Assembly: GCA_028289375.1 (NCBI GenBank)
Contig: JANQQK010000089.1
Span: 1 to 49,742 of the forward strand
Direction: 5' to 3'
DNA from: Phycisphaerae bacterium
Lineage (GTDB): Bacteria > Planctomycetota > Phycisphaerae > UBA1845
DNA length: 49,742 nt
Below are positions 8,898-16,596 of this stretch, in pieces. The position numbers and the translations under genes were made by a program. The notes under the pieces are model-generated. The model was not told where the DNA came from, did not search any database, and worked only from the letters and a program-made list of their open reading frames with translations. How positions within the stretch are numbered: position 1 is the stretch's first letter; every line of letters starts with the position of its first letter.

Positions 8898-9959
8898 ATG
8901 CGAGCGGAGTCGTTGAAGTTCCTGACCGAGATCGAGGAAACCCCGTCACCGTCCGGATTTGAGCAGCCGGTGCAACGGGTTGTGCGTCGGCGGATGAAGT
9001 CGATCGCCGACCGGATCACGACCGACGTGCACGGCAACACGGTCTGCACGCTCAATCCCAAAGGCAAGCAAAGCGTCATGCTGGCTGGTCACTGCGATCA
9101 GATCGGGCTGATGGTGAACTACATCGACGACAAGGGGTTCATCTTCGTTCGTCCCATCGGGGGTATCGACAATGCCGTGCTGCCGGGGACGCATGTGACG
9201 GTCGTCACGAAGAAAGGGAACGTGGAGGGGATCATCGGTCGCAAGCCGATCCACGTGCTCAAGCCCGAGGAGCGCAACGCCAAGCTTGAGCTGCGCGAGA
9301 TGTGGATCGACATCGGGGCCAAGGACAAGAAGGAAGCCGAGAAGCACGTGAGCATTGGCGATCCGGCCGTATTCAAGCTGGGTATGTCGCGAATCGAGAA
9401 CGACATGATCGTCTCGCCGGGGTTGGACAACAAGACGGGCACGTTCATCGTGATGGAGACGCTGCGGCTGCTGAAGACGCGCAAGATCTCGAGTGCGGTG
9501 CACGCCGTGAGCACGGTGCAGGAGGAGATTGGCTGTCGCGGGGCGATCACGTCGTGTTTCGGTTTGCAGCCGGACGTCGGCATCGCCGTGGATGTGACGC
9601 ACGCGACGGATTACCCCGACATCGACAAGCGGACGCATGGTGACATTCAGATCGGCAAGGGGCCTGTGATCGCGGTCGGAGCCAACATCAATCCGGTTGT
9701 GCTCGACCTTCTGATCGACACAGCCAAGAAGAAGAAGATTCCCTACCAGATGAACGCCGAGCCGAGCGCGACGCCGACGGACGCGAACGCGTTGCAGATT
9801 TCGCGGGCCGGTGTCGCGGCTGCGCTGGTGTCGATTCCGAATCGCTACATGCACACGCAGGTGGAGACGGTGAGCCTGATCGATCTCGAAAATTGCGCCA
9901 AGCTGTTCGCCGAGACGATCGCACGCATCACGCCGCGGACGAGTTTCGTGCCGAAATAG
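8898..9959 (+). CDS. M42-family metallo-aminopeptidase (glutamyl aminopeptidase/FrvX-like)
   Basis: A cytoplasmic exopeptidase of 353 residues, expected to form a tetrahedral dodecamer with two metals per active site. Visible residues are H65 (GHCDQIG), bridging D177 (SPGLDNKTG), the catalytic Glu pair E209-E210 (TVQEEIGCRGA), D232 (AVDVTHATD) and H319 (NRYMHTQVE). All metal ligands of the family are present, so it should be active. The start is the ATG at 8898, preceded by GGAGG; a TTG 12 bp upstream lies before the ribosome binding site and is rejected. It probably trims peptides in protein turnover. Confidence 0.93.
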   Translation: MRAESLKFLTEIEETPSPSGFEQPVQRVVRRRMKSIADRITTDVHGNTVCTLNPKGKQSVMLAGHCDQIGLMVNYIDDKGFIFVRPIGGIDNAVLPGTHVTVVTKKGNVEGIIGRKPIHVLKPEERNAKLELREMWIDIGAKDKKEAEKHVSIGDPAVFKLGMSRIENDMIVSPGLDNKTGTFIVMETLRLLKTRKISSAVHAVSTVQEEIGCRGAITSCFGLQPDVGIAVDVTHATDYPDIDKRTHGDIQIGKGPVIAVGANINPVVLDLLIDTAKKKKIPYQMNAEPSATPTDANALQISRAGVAAALVSIPNRYMHTQVETVSLIDLENCAKLFAETIARITPRTSFVPK

Positions 9960-10051
9960 GGTCCGACGCTCAACCATTCTGGAATCGGCGACAGTTCGAA
10001 TGTCTGCTCTACATTCACCGGAGTCGGTGTCGGCGGAGCGGACTTGTACCA

Positions 10052-10366
10052 TCACTGTAGACGTTCGATTTGCGGATCGACGCTGGTTCGAAAGATGAGT
10101 TCCTGCTTCTCGGTGTGGATGACAAATTTCACCGAGCCATCGGTCTGATACTCATCGAGCCCCACGAGAGAATCGAGGCAATCTTCATCATCCTCGAAAT
10201 CGGTTACGCTCAGTCCATGGACATCGCTGAAATGAAGTCTTCGGTCGGGCGTGGCGTTTTCACTGGAAGTCACGAACTCAACCATTATCGTGTTTCGGCT
10301 ACGATCAATTTCTATTCGGCTGATGTAGCTAACGCGGTCTTCGGTAATTCGCGCCTCAAGTGACAT
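10052..10366 (-). CDS. Small acidic hypothetical protein
   Basis: An unrecognised protein of 104 residues with no signal peptide or membrane segment. It is rich in Asp and Glu with alternating beta-like segments (NTIMVEFVTSS, DGSVKFVIHTEKQELIFRTS). The ATG has AAGGA 7 nt upstream, which favours this strand over the overlapping plus-strand frame. It lies downstream of arginine deiminase on the same strand across a 58-bp gap, so co-transcription is possible. No function is assigned. Confidence 0.6.
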   Translation of the reverse strand: MSLEARITEDRVSYISRIEIDRSRNTIMVEFVTSSENATPDRRLHFSDVHGLSVTDFEDDEDCLDSLVGLDEYQTDGSVKFVIHTEKQELIFRTSVDPQIERLQ

Positions 10367-10424
10367 TCTTTAATCCTTCAGGAAATCTCGAAGCGTACTA
10401 ACTGAATTGGTCATCGCGGGCGAA

Positions 10425-11645
10425 TCACATTGTCGCGCGGCGGAGCGGCATGGTCATGCATCTGGGGCCGCCGAGGCCTCGGACGAGTTCGGAGTCGCCG
10501 ACGTTGATGCAGATGACGCCGTGTTCGCGCAAGGCGTCGACGGTGCGTTCGTTGCGTTCGTAGGTGAGCACGGTCTTGGGGGCGATGGCGAACGCATTCG
10601 TGCCGTCGGTACGCTGCTCGCGCGAGGCGAAGCTCTTCTGGCCACCAGCGGTCTCCACGACCGTCACATCGCAGCCAAACTCATCGCGCAACATGCCGAG
10701 CAGATCACGATCCTCGGGAACACGTTGCGCACCGCGGCCATCACCACTGCCGGACGGTTCGTAACGATGAATGTACCGGATCGCATCCATGACCGGTGTG
10801 TAGACAAGCACCATGCCGCGATCGACCACAGTGAACACCGTGTCGAGATGCATGAACGCACGCTCGGTCGGGATCGGCACTTCGTATACGCGTTTGATGT
10901 GGCCATCGGCAAAGCACTTGCCAGCGATCAACTCGATCGTCTCGCTGCGGGTGCGCTCGCTGGCGCCGATCAGAACAGCTTCCGGCGAGATGATGATCAC
11001 GTCACCGCCTTCGACGGTGAACGGGCGATCCTCGGTCGGCTCGCTCGTGCCGCCATACGCGAGCACATGGTCCTTGAAAGCGTCGTGATGTTCGAGGACC
11101 GCGCGCGTGAGGATCGATTCGCGGACACGTTCGCGGTAGTGCATCTTGCAGGAGATGGCTGCGTCGCCCACGACGACGGCCGGGTCGCGACTGAAATAGG
11201 CATTGGGAATCGGGGCGATCAGGAAGCGTTCCGTATCGCCACGGGCCAATCGGTTTCCGGTCGCGTCGGCATATTCCTGCGCGGTGATGCCGGCAAAGAG
11301 CAGTTCGACGAGCTGACGGGCGTCCCAGATGTTCAGGCTGACGAGTTCGTCCACAATGGCGGGCACCATGGCTGACTGACAGACCTGACTCACGATGAGA
11401 CTTCTGGTCTCCTCAACGTGCATCAGATCGGTGAGGTAATCCTCGAGGTAAACCACCTCGATGTTCTGCTCGCGCATCTTGGCCACGAACGCATCGTGTT
11501 CCTCAGCCATGCGTCGCAGATAGGGCACGTCCTCAAAGAGGAACTGGGCCATGTTGTCATGCGTGAGGCGTTCGATTTCCTGTCCGGGACGATGGACGAG
11601 AACGGCTTCGAGTTTGTCGTACTCGTTGCTGATTTGCAGTTGCAC
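10425..11645 (-). CDS. arcA: Arginine deiminase
   Basis: Hydrolyses L-arginine to L-citrulline and ammonia in the cytosol (EC 3.5.3.6). The protein has the usual family length, 406 residues. Motifs in order are VLVHRPGQEIERL (14-27), FSRDP (151-155), VEGGD (211-215), FMHLDTVF (264-271) and the catalytic Cys in GPRCMTMPLRR (C396). No ornithine carbamoyltransferase or carbamate kinase gene is adjacent, so this is not a complete ADI fermentation operon; the enzyme may serve nitrogen supply or acid tolerance. It is divergent from the RdgC-like gene across 289 bp. Confidence 0.93.
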   Translation of the reverse strand: MQLQISNEYDKLEAVLVHRPGQEIERLTHDNMAQFLFEDVPYLRRMAEEHDAFVAKMREQNIEVVYLEDYLTDLMHVEETRSLIVSQVCQSAMVPAIVDELVSLNIWDARQLVELLFAGITAQEYADATGNRLARGDTERFLIAPIPNAYFSRDPAVVVGDAAISCKMHYRERVRESILTRAVLEHHDAFKDHVLAYGGTSEPTEDRPFTVEGGDVIIISPEAVLIGASERTRSETIELIAGKCFADGHIKRVYEVPIPTERAFMHLDTVFTVVDRGMVLVYTPVMDAIRYIHRYEPSGSGDGRGAQRVPEDRDLLGMLRDEFGCDVTVVETAGGQKSFASREQRTDGTNAFAIAPKTVLTYERNERTVDALREHGVICINVGDSELVRGLGGPRCMTMPLRRATM

Positions 11646-11934
11646 GGAGCACCTGTTGACGTGTTGGATGTTTGCCCGAACGAAACCCTGTTGTGAATGC
11701 TATCGGATCGTAGGCGGGGCGGGTGGTGTGTCAACCGCGACGAAAGCACACCGCTACCCGAGGTTCCGAGAAAATCGTGGCTGTGAGTTGTTTCTTGATT
11801 CTTGTCGATCGTACGTTCGACGCAAGGCTTACGCCCTGGAGACCATGGACCATCTCTTTTTCGCGGATTGACCAGTGGTTCGACGTCGGTAGCTTCTGAT
11901 GTTTTCGACTTCATCTCTCGGGAGGAACGGTCGC

Positions 11935-13128
11935 ATGGGATTCGCAGCCGGCTTGGTGTCGTTTCGTCGCTTCTTTATCAACGGAAAACTGCCCGCCCAT
12001 GCGGACGATTCGTTCGTTGATGCCATCCGTGCGAACGCGTTTGGCCACGCTTCCGACGCCAGCCCCGACGGCGTGCAGATTGGATGGATTTCCCCGACGA
12101 ACCTGTTCGACACCGATGTCACGGAAGAAAAGATCGCCGTCGATCACTTTGTCCACCTGTGGATGCGTCTCGACCGTACCGCCCCGCCGGGCAACATCGT
12201 CCGCAGTTATGTCGCGCTCGAAGAGGAGGCCGAGCGGCAAGCCTCTGGTCGACAACTTCTGACAAACAAACAGCGGAAAGAAGCCCGCCAGAAAGGCACC
12301 GATCGCGCCGAGAAGGAAGCCCGCGACGGACGCTTCCGGCGTGTGTCAGCCGTCCCGGTTCTGATCGACCTGCGTGCCAAAACCGTCTACTTCGGCAATC
12401 TCGGCAACACCGCCGCCGACAAGTTCATCCAACTCTTCCGCGACACCTTCGACATGCCCATCGAACTCGGCGGCTCCGATGATCTCGCCTATCGCATCAC
12501 CAGTGCCGCCGGTGACAGCCGGGCCGTCGAGGATGCCGAACCGTTTCACCTTGTCACACCGACAGCCGTCGTGGACGACGACGGATTCTCGTTCGACGAT
12601 CGGCAGTTCTTCGGCAAGGAATTCCTGACGTGGCTGTGGTACAAGTCCGAAGCCGACGAGGGGACCTTCACGCTCCGCGGTGAAAACGTCTTCGTGACCT
12701 TCAGCGGAACGATGCGACTGGACTGCGATTTCAAATCGACCGGCACCGACACCATCCGCTGCGACGCGCCGGCCCGGTCGCCCGAAGCAAAGGCCGCCCT
12801 CGAAATCGGCAAGCAACCGGTCAAGGCCGGCATCATTCTTGGCGGTCGTGGCGGTGAGTTTCCGCTGGTGTTCGACGGGCCTCGATTCAACGTGTCGAGT
12901 CTGCGTCTACCCGATTCGGAAGCTGTAGACCGTCGGGCCAAGCTGGAGGAACGCTTCACGCAGATCACTGAGGTGGCCGGCCTGTTGGACAGTCTCTTTG
13001 GTCTTTATCTCGGGCAGCGCGCGTCCGCCGACTGGACAACGGAGCTTGATCAGATGAAAGCGTGGGCGACGGGCAAACCTGCCACGACGCTCAACCTGCG
13101 CTTCCAGGCTGAGTCCGCCGTTTCCTGA
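11935..13128 (+). CDS. RdgC-like protein (recombination-associated, DNA-binding)
   Basis: A protein of 397 residues. The order of elements resembles the RdgC family: an N-terminal half with IGWISPTNLFD, a basic helix (RQLLTNKQRKEARQKGTDRA) followed by RFRRVSAVPVLIDL and VYFGN, then EFLTWLWYKSE and a C-terminal stretch with GEFPLVFDGPRFNVSSLRLP. RdgC in proteobacteria is a ring-shaped dimer that binds double-stranded DNA and inhibits RecA; this version is longer than the E. coli protein (about 300 residues). The assignment rests on remembered family features and is moderate. The start at 11935 has GGGAGGAA upstream; an ATG 36 bp earlier precedes that ribosome binding site. It converges on the downstream lipoprotein gene with a 24-bp gap. 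Confidence 0.6.
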   Translation: MGFAAGLVSFRRFFINGKLPAHADDSFVDAIRANAFGHASDASPDGVQIGWISPTNLFDTDVTEEKIAVDHFVHLWMRLDRTAPPGNIVRSYVALEEEAERQASGRQLLTNKQRKEARQKGTDRAEKEARDGRFRRVSAVPVLIDLRAKTVYFGNLGNTAADKFIQLFRDTFDMPIELGGSDDLAYRITSAAGDSRAVEDAEPFHLVTPTAVVDDDGFSFDDRQFFGKEFLTWLWYKSEADEGTFTLRGENVFVTFSGTMRLDCDFKSTGTDTIRCDAPARSPEAKAALEIGKQPVKAGIILGGRGGEFPLVFDGPRFNVSSLRLPDSEAVDRRAKLEERFTQITEVAGLLDSLFGLYLGQRASADWTTELDQMKAWATGKPATTLNLRFQAESAVS

Positions 13129-13152
13129 TCGCAATCGTCGCGTGTGTCGTCT

Positions 13153-13719
13153 CTATTCCTGCGGGACCGTTTCGGTCGTGGAGAAGATCCGCAGTTGGCC
13201 ATTCATGACGGTGATGTCGCAGATGGTCGGCGGGGTTGTTTCGGTGAAGTAGGCTTGGCGTACGCCATCCTCGGTGCCGAAGCGGACCGTAAAGAAGCCG
13301 TTGCTGAGCAGGTTGCCATCCACGTCGAATCCGTCGAACGCGAGATCGTCTTCAACCCAGATCAGTTGCCGAAGCGTGGCGTTGAATCGGACGATCTGGC
13401 CATCGACGTCGCGGACGTCCTGGGTGGTGAAGTCGGAATCGGGGTCTTCAAAGACAGCCAACTCGGCGTCGATGTCGTCTTCGCCACCGTCACCGGACAT
13501 GTCATCAGCCCCGCCATCATCGCCCATCATGTCGCCATCGCCCATGCCGTCTGCGTCGGCATCACCCATGTCGTCGACCATGCCATCGCCGTTGCCCGGA
13601 TCGTCCATCCCGTTGGCATTCATGTCGCCACCATTGCCGCCGTCGACCGGGCCCGGTGCGGGACATCCGGTGGCGACGAGTGCGATGATGATCAGCAGCG
13701 ATTGGGCGATGCGTGTCAT
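13153..13719 (-). CDS. Lipoprotein with Asp/Gly/Met-rich linker
   Basis: An exported lipoprotein of 188 residues: MTRIAQSLLIIIALVATGC gives a clean lipobox (Cys19). Residues about 22-85 form a low-complexity tether of Asp, Gly, Met and Asn, followed by a compact domain of about 100 residues (DIDAELAVFEDP to the end) with no recognised motif. The start at 13719 is fixed by the signal peptide and AGGAG upstream; the frame is open further upstream to 13803, which I reject. The linker probably holds the folded domain away from the membrane. Confidence 0.75.
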   Translation of the reverse strand: MTRIAQSLLIIIALVATGCPAPGPVDGGNGGDMNANGMDDPGNGDGMVDDMGDADADGMGDGDMMGDDGGADDMSGDGGEDDIDAELAVFEDPDSDFTTQDVRDVDGQIVRFNATLRQLIWVEDDLAFDGFDVDGNLLSNGFFTVRFGTEDGVRQAYFTETTPPTICDITVMNGQLRIFSTTETVPQE

Positions 13720-13787
13720 GTGACTTCTCCTGACTTTTGTGGGCGATACGCCCTTTCTGCCTTGGCGGGTGAAGCGCATGCTTCTTT

Positions 13788-13844
13788 GGTGGGCGATGCC
13801 CACCCTACTTTCGCGTCATATTCGTAGGGTGGGCATTGCCCACC
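13788..13844. repeat. Palindromic inverted-repeat pair (GTGGGCAATGCCCAC type)
   Basis: Two 21-bp arms face each other: GGTGGGCGATGCCCACCCTA plus C at 13788-13808, and its reverse complement at 13824-13844 with one mismatch in 21. Each arm also folds on itself (GTGGGC...GCCCAC). The 15-bp spacer has no coding signal. The unit resembles REP/BIME-type mobile palindromes. It lies between the divergent lipoprotein and glycosyltransferase genes. Confidence 0.7.
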
Positions 13845-13983
13845 TTTTCGACTGCAATCTTGATCCGAAACTGCGGGTCTTGATCAATGTGTTGCTCCTC
13901 GAACGCAAGAGGCTAGGTAGAAGAAATCCACTCGTCAACGTTGACACGTTGCGGTCCACGCAAGGTGTCGTACAACTATCGGC

Positions 13984-15669
13984 ATGAACGGGTGTCGTTG
14001 GATATTGCTGGGCATTCTGCTCGTGGCGGCGGGGACGCGGCTGATCGGGCTTGAATCAGCGCCGCCGGGGATTCACCACGACGAAGCCAGCAACGGATAC
14101 GACGCCTACGCCCTGCTCAAGACCGGGCAGGACCGCTGGGGACACGATTGGCCTGTGCTGCTGGAAGGGTTTGGACGCGGCGACCATCGCGGGGCGCTCT
14201 ACGCCTATCTGTGCATCCCGTTTCATGTGTTGGCTGGTGCGGAACATCTCATCTGGTCGACGCGTGCGCCGGCGGCGGTGCTGGGCGTGCTGACGATTCT
14301 GGCGCTGTACTCAATGGTATCGCGCGTCGAAGGGCAGGCGGCGGGTCTCGTGGCAGCGACGCTGCTGACGGTTTCGCCGTGGCATCTGCATCTGTCGCGC
14401 ATCGGGCATGAATCGACGCTTGTGCCGGCGACGATCGTGATCGCCATGTGGTGTTGGTCGCGATGGCGACAGCATTGGGCGTATGTTGTGACGGCCGGGG
14501 CGGTGACGGGTTTGTCGCTGTATGGCTATTCGACGATGCGGCTGATCACCCCCATGCTGCTGGCGGCGGGGCTTCTCTGTTTTCATCGCGATGTGCTCGG
14601 CTGGTTGAAGGATCGACGCGGGCGATGGGCGGTGGTTGGCGGACTTGCGTTGATGGTCGTCATCCTGCTGCCGCTGGCGATGCGCATGATCGACGACGGC
14701 GAGGCGTTCATGTCGCGCACGCGCGAGGTGTCGGTGCTGCATCATCCGACCTGGTCGATCGGCGAGAAGATCCAACGCGTCGCAACCCAGTACATCGCCC
14801 ATTTCTCACCGAACTGGCTCGTATTGCGCGGCGACCCGTATCCACTGCAGTCAATCCGCGGGGTTGGCCAGTTGAATTGGATCGCGCTGCCGCTGCTGAT
14901 CGTCGGCATCGCTGTCAGCCTGTGGCACTGTCGACGGAATCGGTCTTATCGATTCCTGATACTCTGGCTGCTGCTCTACCCGTTGCCCGGCGCGATCACG
15001 CATGGCGGACTCGATTCGCCCGGCGTCGGTGGCGTGCACGCATTGCGATCCGCCTGCGGATTGGGCATGTTCCAGTGGCTGGCTGCCATCGGTGCAACGT
15101 GGCTGACCAGTGCCATGACGCGGCACCGCGACAACCCAAAACGGTACTGCACCGCGATGGTGGTCGTCGGATTGGCCATTGTCATCAATGGCGGTTACTG
15201 CGTGCGGCAGTACTTTGGCGTGTGGTCGCGGGACGCATGGATCAAATCGCTCTACCAGGACGACCTCGTCGACGCTTTGAGAACGATCCGCCCACATTGG
15301 CAGCGGTTCGACCACATCTACATCTCCGTGCAGACCGACGCCGAGAAACGCTGGTACTCCGGCGAGCCATACAGTCTCGCTCTGCTCACGTTACCGGTCG
15401 AACCCGATGCGTTTCACAATTGGGACAAAGAGGTCGACTATGTTCGCCCCACCGACGGCTTCCATCGCGTCAGGACATTCGGCCCATTTATCGCCAGCAC
15501 GGAGACCTCTGACATGCAGGCCTCCTTCACCGCCGACCCGGACCAGGCCGCCATGATCATCGCGCGCCCGAACGAGTCATTTCCGCCGCAACTTCCGCGT
15601 ATTGCTGAGATTCGCGACGCCTCAGGAGCGGTGCGCTTCGTGATTATCGCCAACCGCGATGTCCGATAA
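13984..15669 (+). CDS. Membrane glycosyltransferase of the PMT/ArnT (GT-C) type
   Basis: A polytopic membrane protein of 561 residues with about 10-11 hydrophobic helices in residues 1-400 and a soluble C-terminal domain of about 140 residues. The first periplasmic loop carries HHDEASNGYDAY (D33-E34), the acidic pair used by GT39/GT83 polyprenyl-phosphate-sugar transferases, and FHVLAGAEHLIWSTRAPAAV follows as in that family. It should move a sugar from a lipid carrier to a protein or lipid acceptor on the outer face of the membrane. Neither donor nor acceptor can be told from sequence. There is no strong Shine-Dalgarno sequence, and it appears monocistronic. Confidence 0.8.
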   Translation: MNGCRWILLGILLVAAGTRLIGLESAPPGIHHDEASNGYDAYALLKTGQDRWGHDWPVLLEGFGRGDHRGALYAYLCIPFHVLAGAEHLIWSTRAPAAVLGVLTILALYSMVSRVEGQAAGLVAATLLTVSPWHLHLSRIGHESTLVPATIVIAMWCWSRWRQHWAYVVTAGAVTGLSLYGYSTMRLITPMLLAAGLLCFHRDVLGWLKDRRGRWAVVGGLALMVVILLPLAMRMIDDGEAFMSRTREVSVLHHPTWSIGEKIQRVATQYIAHFSPNWLVLRGDPYPLQSIRGVGQLNWIALPLLIVGIAVSLWHCRRNRSYRFLILWLLLYPLPGAITHGGLDSPGVGGVHALRSACGLGMFQWLAAIGATWLTSAMTRHRDNPKRYCTAMVVVGLAIVINGGYCVRQYFGVWSRDAWIKSLYQDDLVDALRTIRPHWQRFDHIYISVQTDAEKRWYSGEPYSLALLTLPVEPDAFHNWDKEVDYVRPTDGFHRVRTFGPFIASTETSDMQASFTADPDQAAMIIARPNESFPPQLPRIAEIRDASGAVRFVIIANRDVR

Positions 15670-15927
15670 GAACGTCGATTCCAGCCCGTAAAACAAAATC
15701 ATTTCTCGTTCAGTTGGCCGCGCGGAATTGCCGTAATTGTGATTGAAGTGAACGAATCGCCGGTCGCAGCCGACGCGTTCATGAGTGAAGCGGGGTCAAC
15801 CTCAGGCGGTCTTATTGCGATCACGCTTTACACCAATCTCAGCGACTCAATGCATGCGGATGCCCGAGTTTGCAAGCCCAAAAAAAGACTGAATGTGAAA
15901 CCCATTAGTGCCTAAGGAGAGTACCCC

Positions 15928-16224
15928 ATGAGCAATTCGAAGACTTTCAACCAGACACAGAACGCCGCAACCAGCCAGTTCACCGCACAGGCAGGCACCT
16001 GCTGCCCGTTCGACTCGATCCAGGACCCAGGCGCTTACGTCTGTAACTGGAGCGGTCACCTCATCCGCGTTCCGCAGGATGGTGTCACACCGGGTCGCAG
16101 CCCGATGATCAACATCTGTGGTGTCGAGCCGCTGTATGTGACGAAGATCTGTGACAACCCGTTTGTGACAGCGACGAAGGCTCGTCTGCTGGCTTCGAAC
16201 TTCGACCTGCCGGTCAACTTCTAA
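15928..16224 (+). CDS. Small orphan protein of 98 residues
   Basis: I do not recognise this protein. It starts at an ATG after a strong ribosome binding site (AAGGAG, 9 nt spacing). The N-terminal 25 residues are Asn/Gln/Thr-rich and polar (MSNSKTFNQTQNAATSQF), without a signal peptide. The rest is compact, with five Cys (AGTCCPF, AYVCNW, NICGV, KICDN) and the phrase GHLIRVPQDGVTPGRSPM. A perfect long-stem terminator follows 73 bp after the stop, so it forms its own transcription unit. The clean initiation and termination signals suggest strong expression, possibly as a structural or particle protein; that is inference only. Confidence 0.68.
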   Translation: MSNSKTFNQTQNAATSQFTAQAGTCCPFDSIQDPGAYVCNWSGHLIRVPQDGVTPGRSPMINICGVEPLYVTKICDNPFVTATKARLLASNFDLPVNF

Positions 16225-16297
16225 GAATTGCCACTGCCTTGCTGACCCATTCTTTCGGGGTCTGAAGCGGAAGAGACAATCGCAACCGCATGCACCG

Positions 16298-16335
16298 ACG
16301 GGCATGAGCTTCACCATGAAGTTCATGCCCGTTTT
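16298..16335 (+). terminator. Intrinsic terminator after the small orphan gene
   Basis: ACGGGCATGA (16298-16307) pairs perfectly with TCATGCCCGT (16323-16332). The stem continues inward through CTTCA/TGAAG to a three-base loop, giving about 16 pairs in all, and TTTT ends the structure at 16332-16335. It is the clearest terminator in the window together with the one at 28482. Confidence 0.85.
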
Positions 16336-16452
16336 CATGCGCATCGCAACGCCTGCACTCACACTTGATAATGCACGTTTTCGGTCGACAAAACGTCCGA
16401 AAACTCCCCGCAAGCAACTCAACTCTTCGTGGTTTGGCGCATTCCAATTCGC

Positions 16453-16502
16453 TATAATGGCCCAACGGGACATCACGGTGCAAGTGCATCTGCACATTGC
16501 AC
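16453..16502 (+). promoter_or_regulatory. Candidate promoter -10 and overlapping inverted repeat before the cytochrome operon
   Basis: A perfect TATAAT lies at 16453-16458, with only a weak -35 (GTGGTT, 18 bp upstream). About 20 bp downstream, GTGCAAGTGCA (16478-16488) faces TGCACATTGCAC (16491-16502), an imperfect inverted repeat at or just after the expected transcription start. It could be an operator or a 5'-leader hairpin for the redox operon starting at 16597. The rest of the 372-bp gap from 16225 to 16596 holds only the upstream terminator and no convincing gene. Confidence 0.4.
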
Positions 16503-16596
16503 CAGCAGCATTCTGGCGAGAAGGATTCACGAATTTTGGCAGGGAGTTCTCGCGACGCTCTCTGAGCGACGCGCGAGAAGAGCAGGAAGAGTTCTG

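Noticed and set aside
10070..10363. A plus-strand gene of 97 codons
   Set aside because: The minus-strand frame over the same bases has a good ribosome binding site (AAGGA) and more protein-like composition.
13490..13680. Tandem repeat or mobile element in the Asp/Gly/Met-rich stretch
   Set aside because: It is the low-complexity linker of a lipoprotein, in frame and preceded by a clean signal peptide; the repeats are imperfect codon runs.
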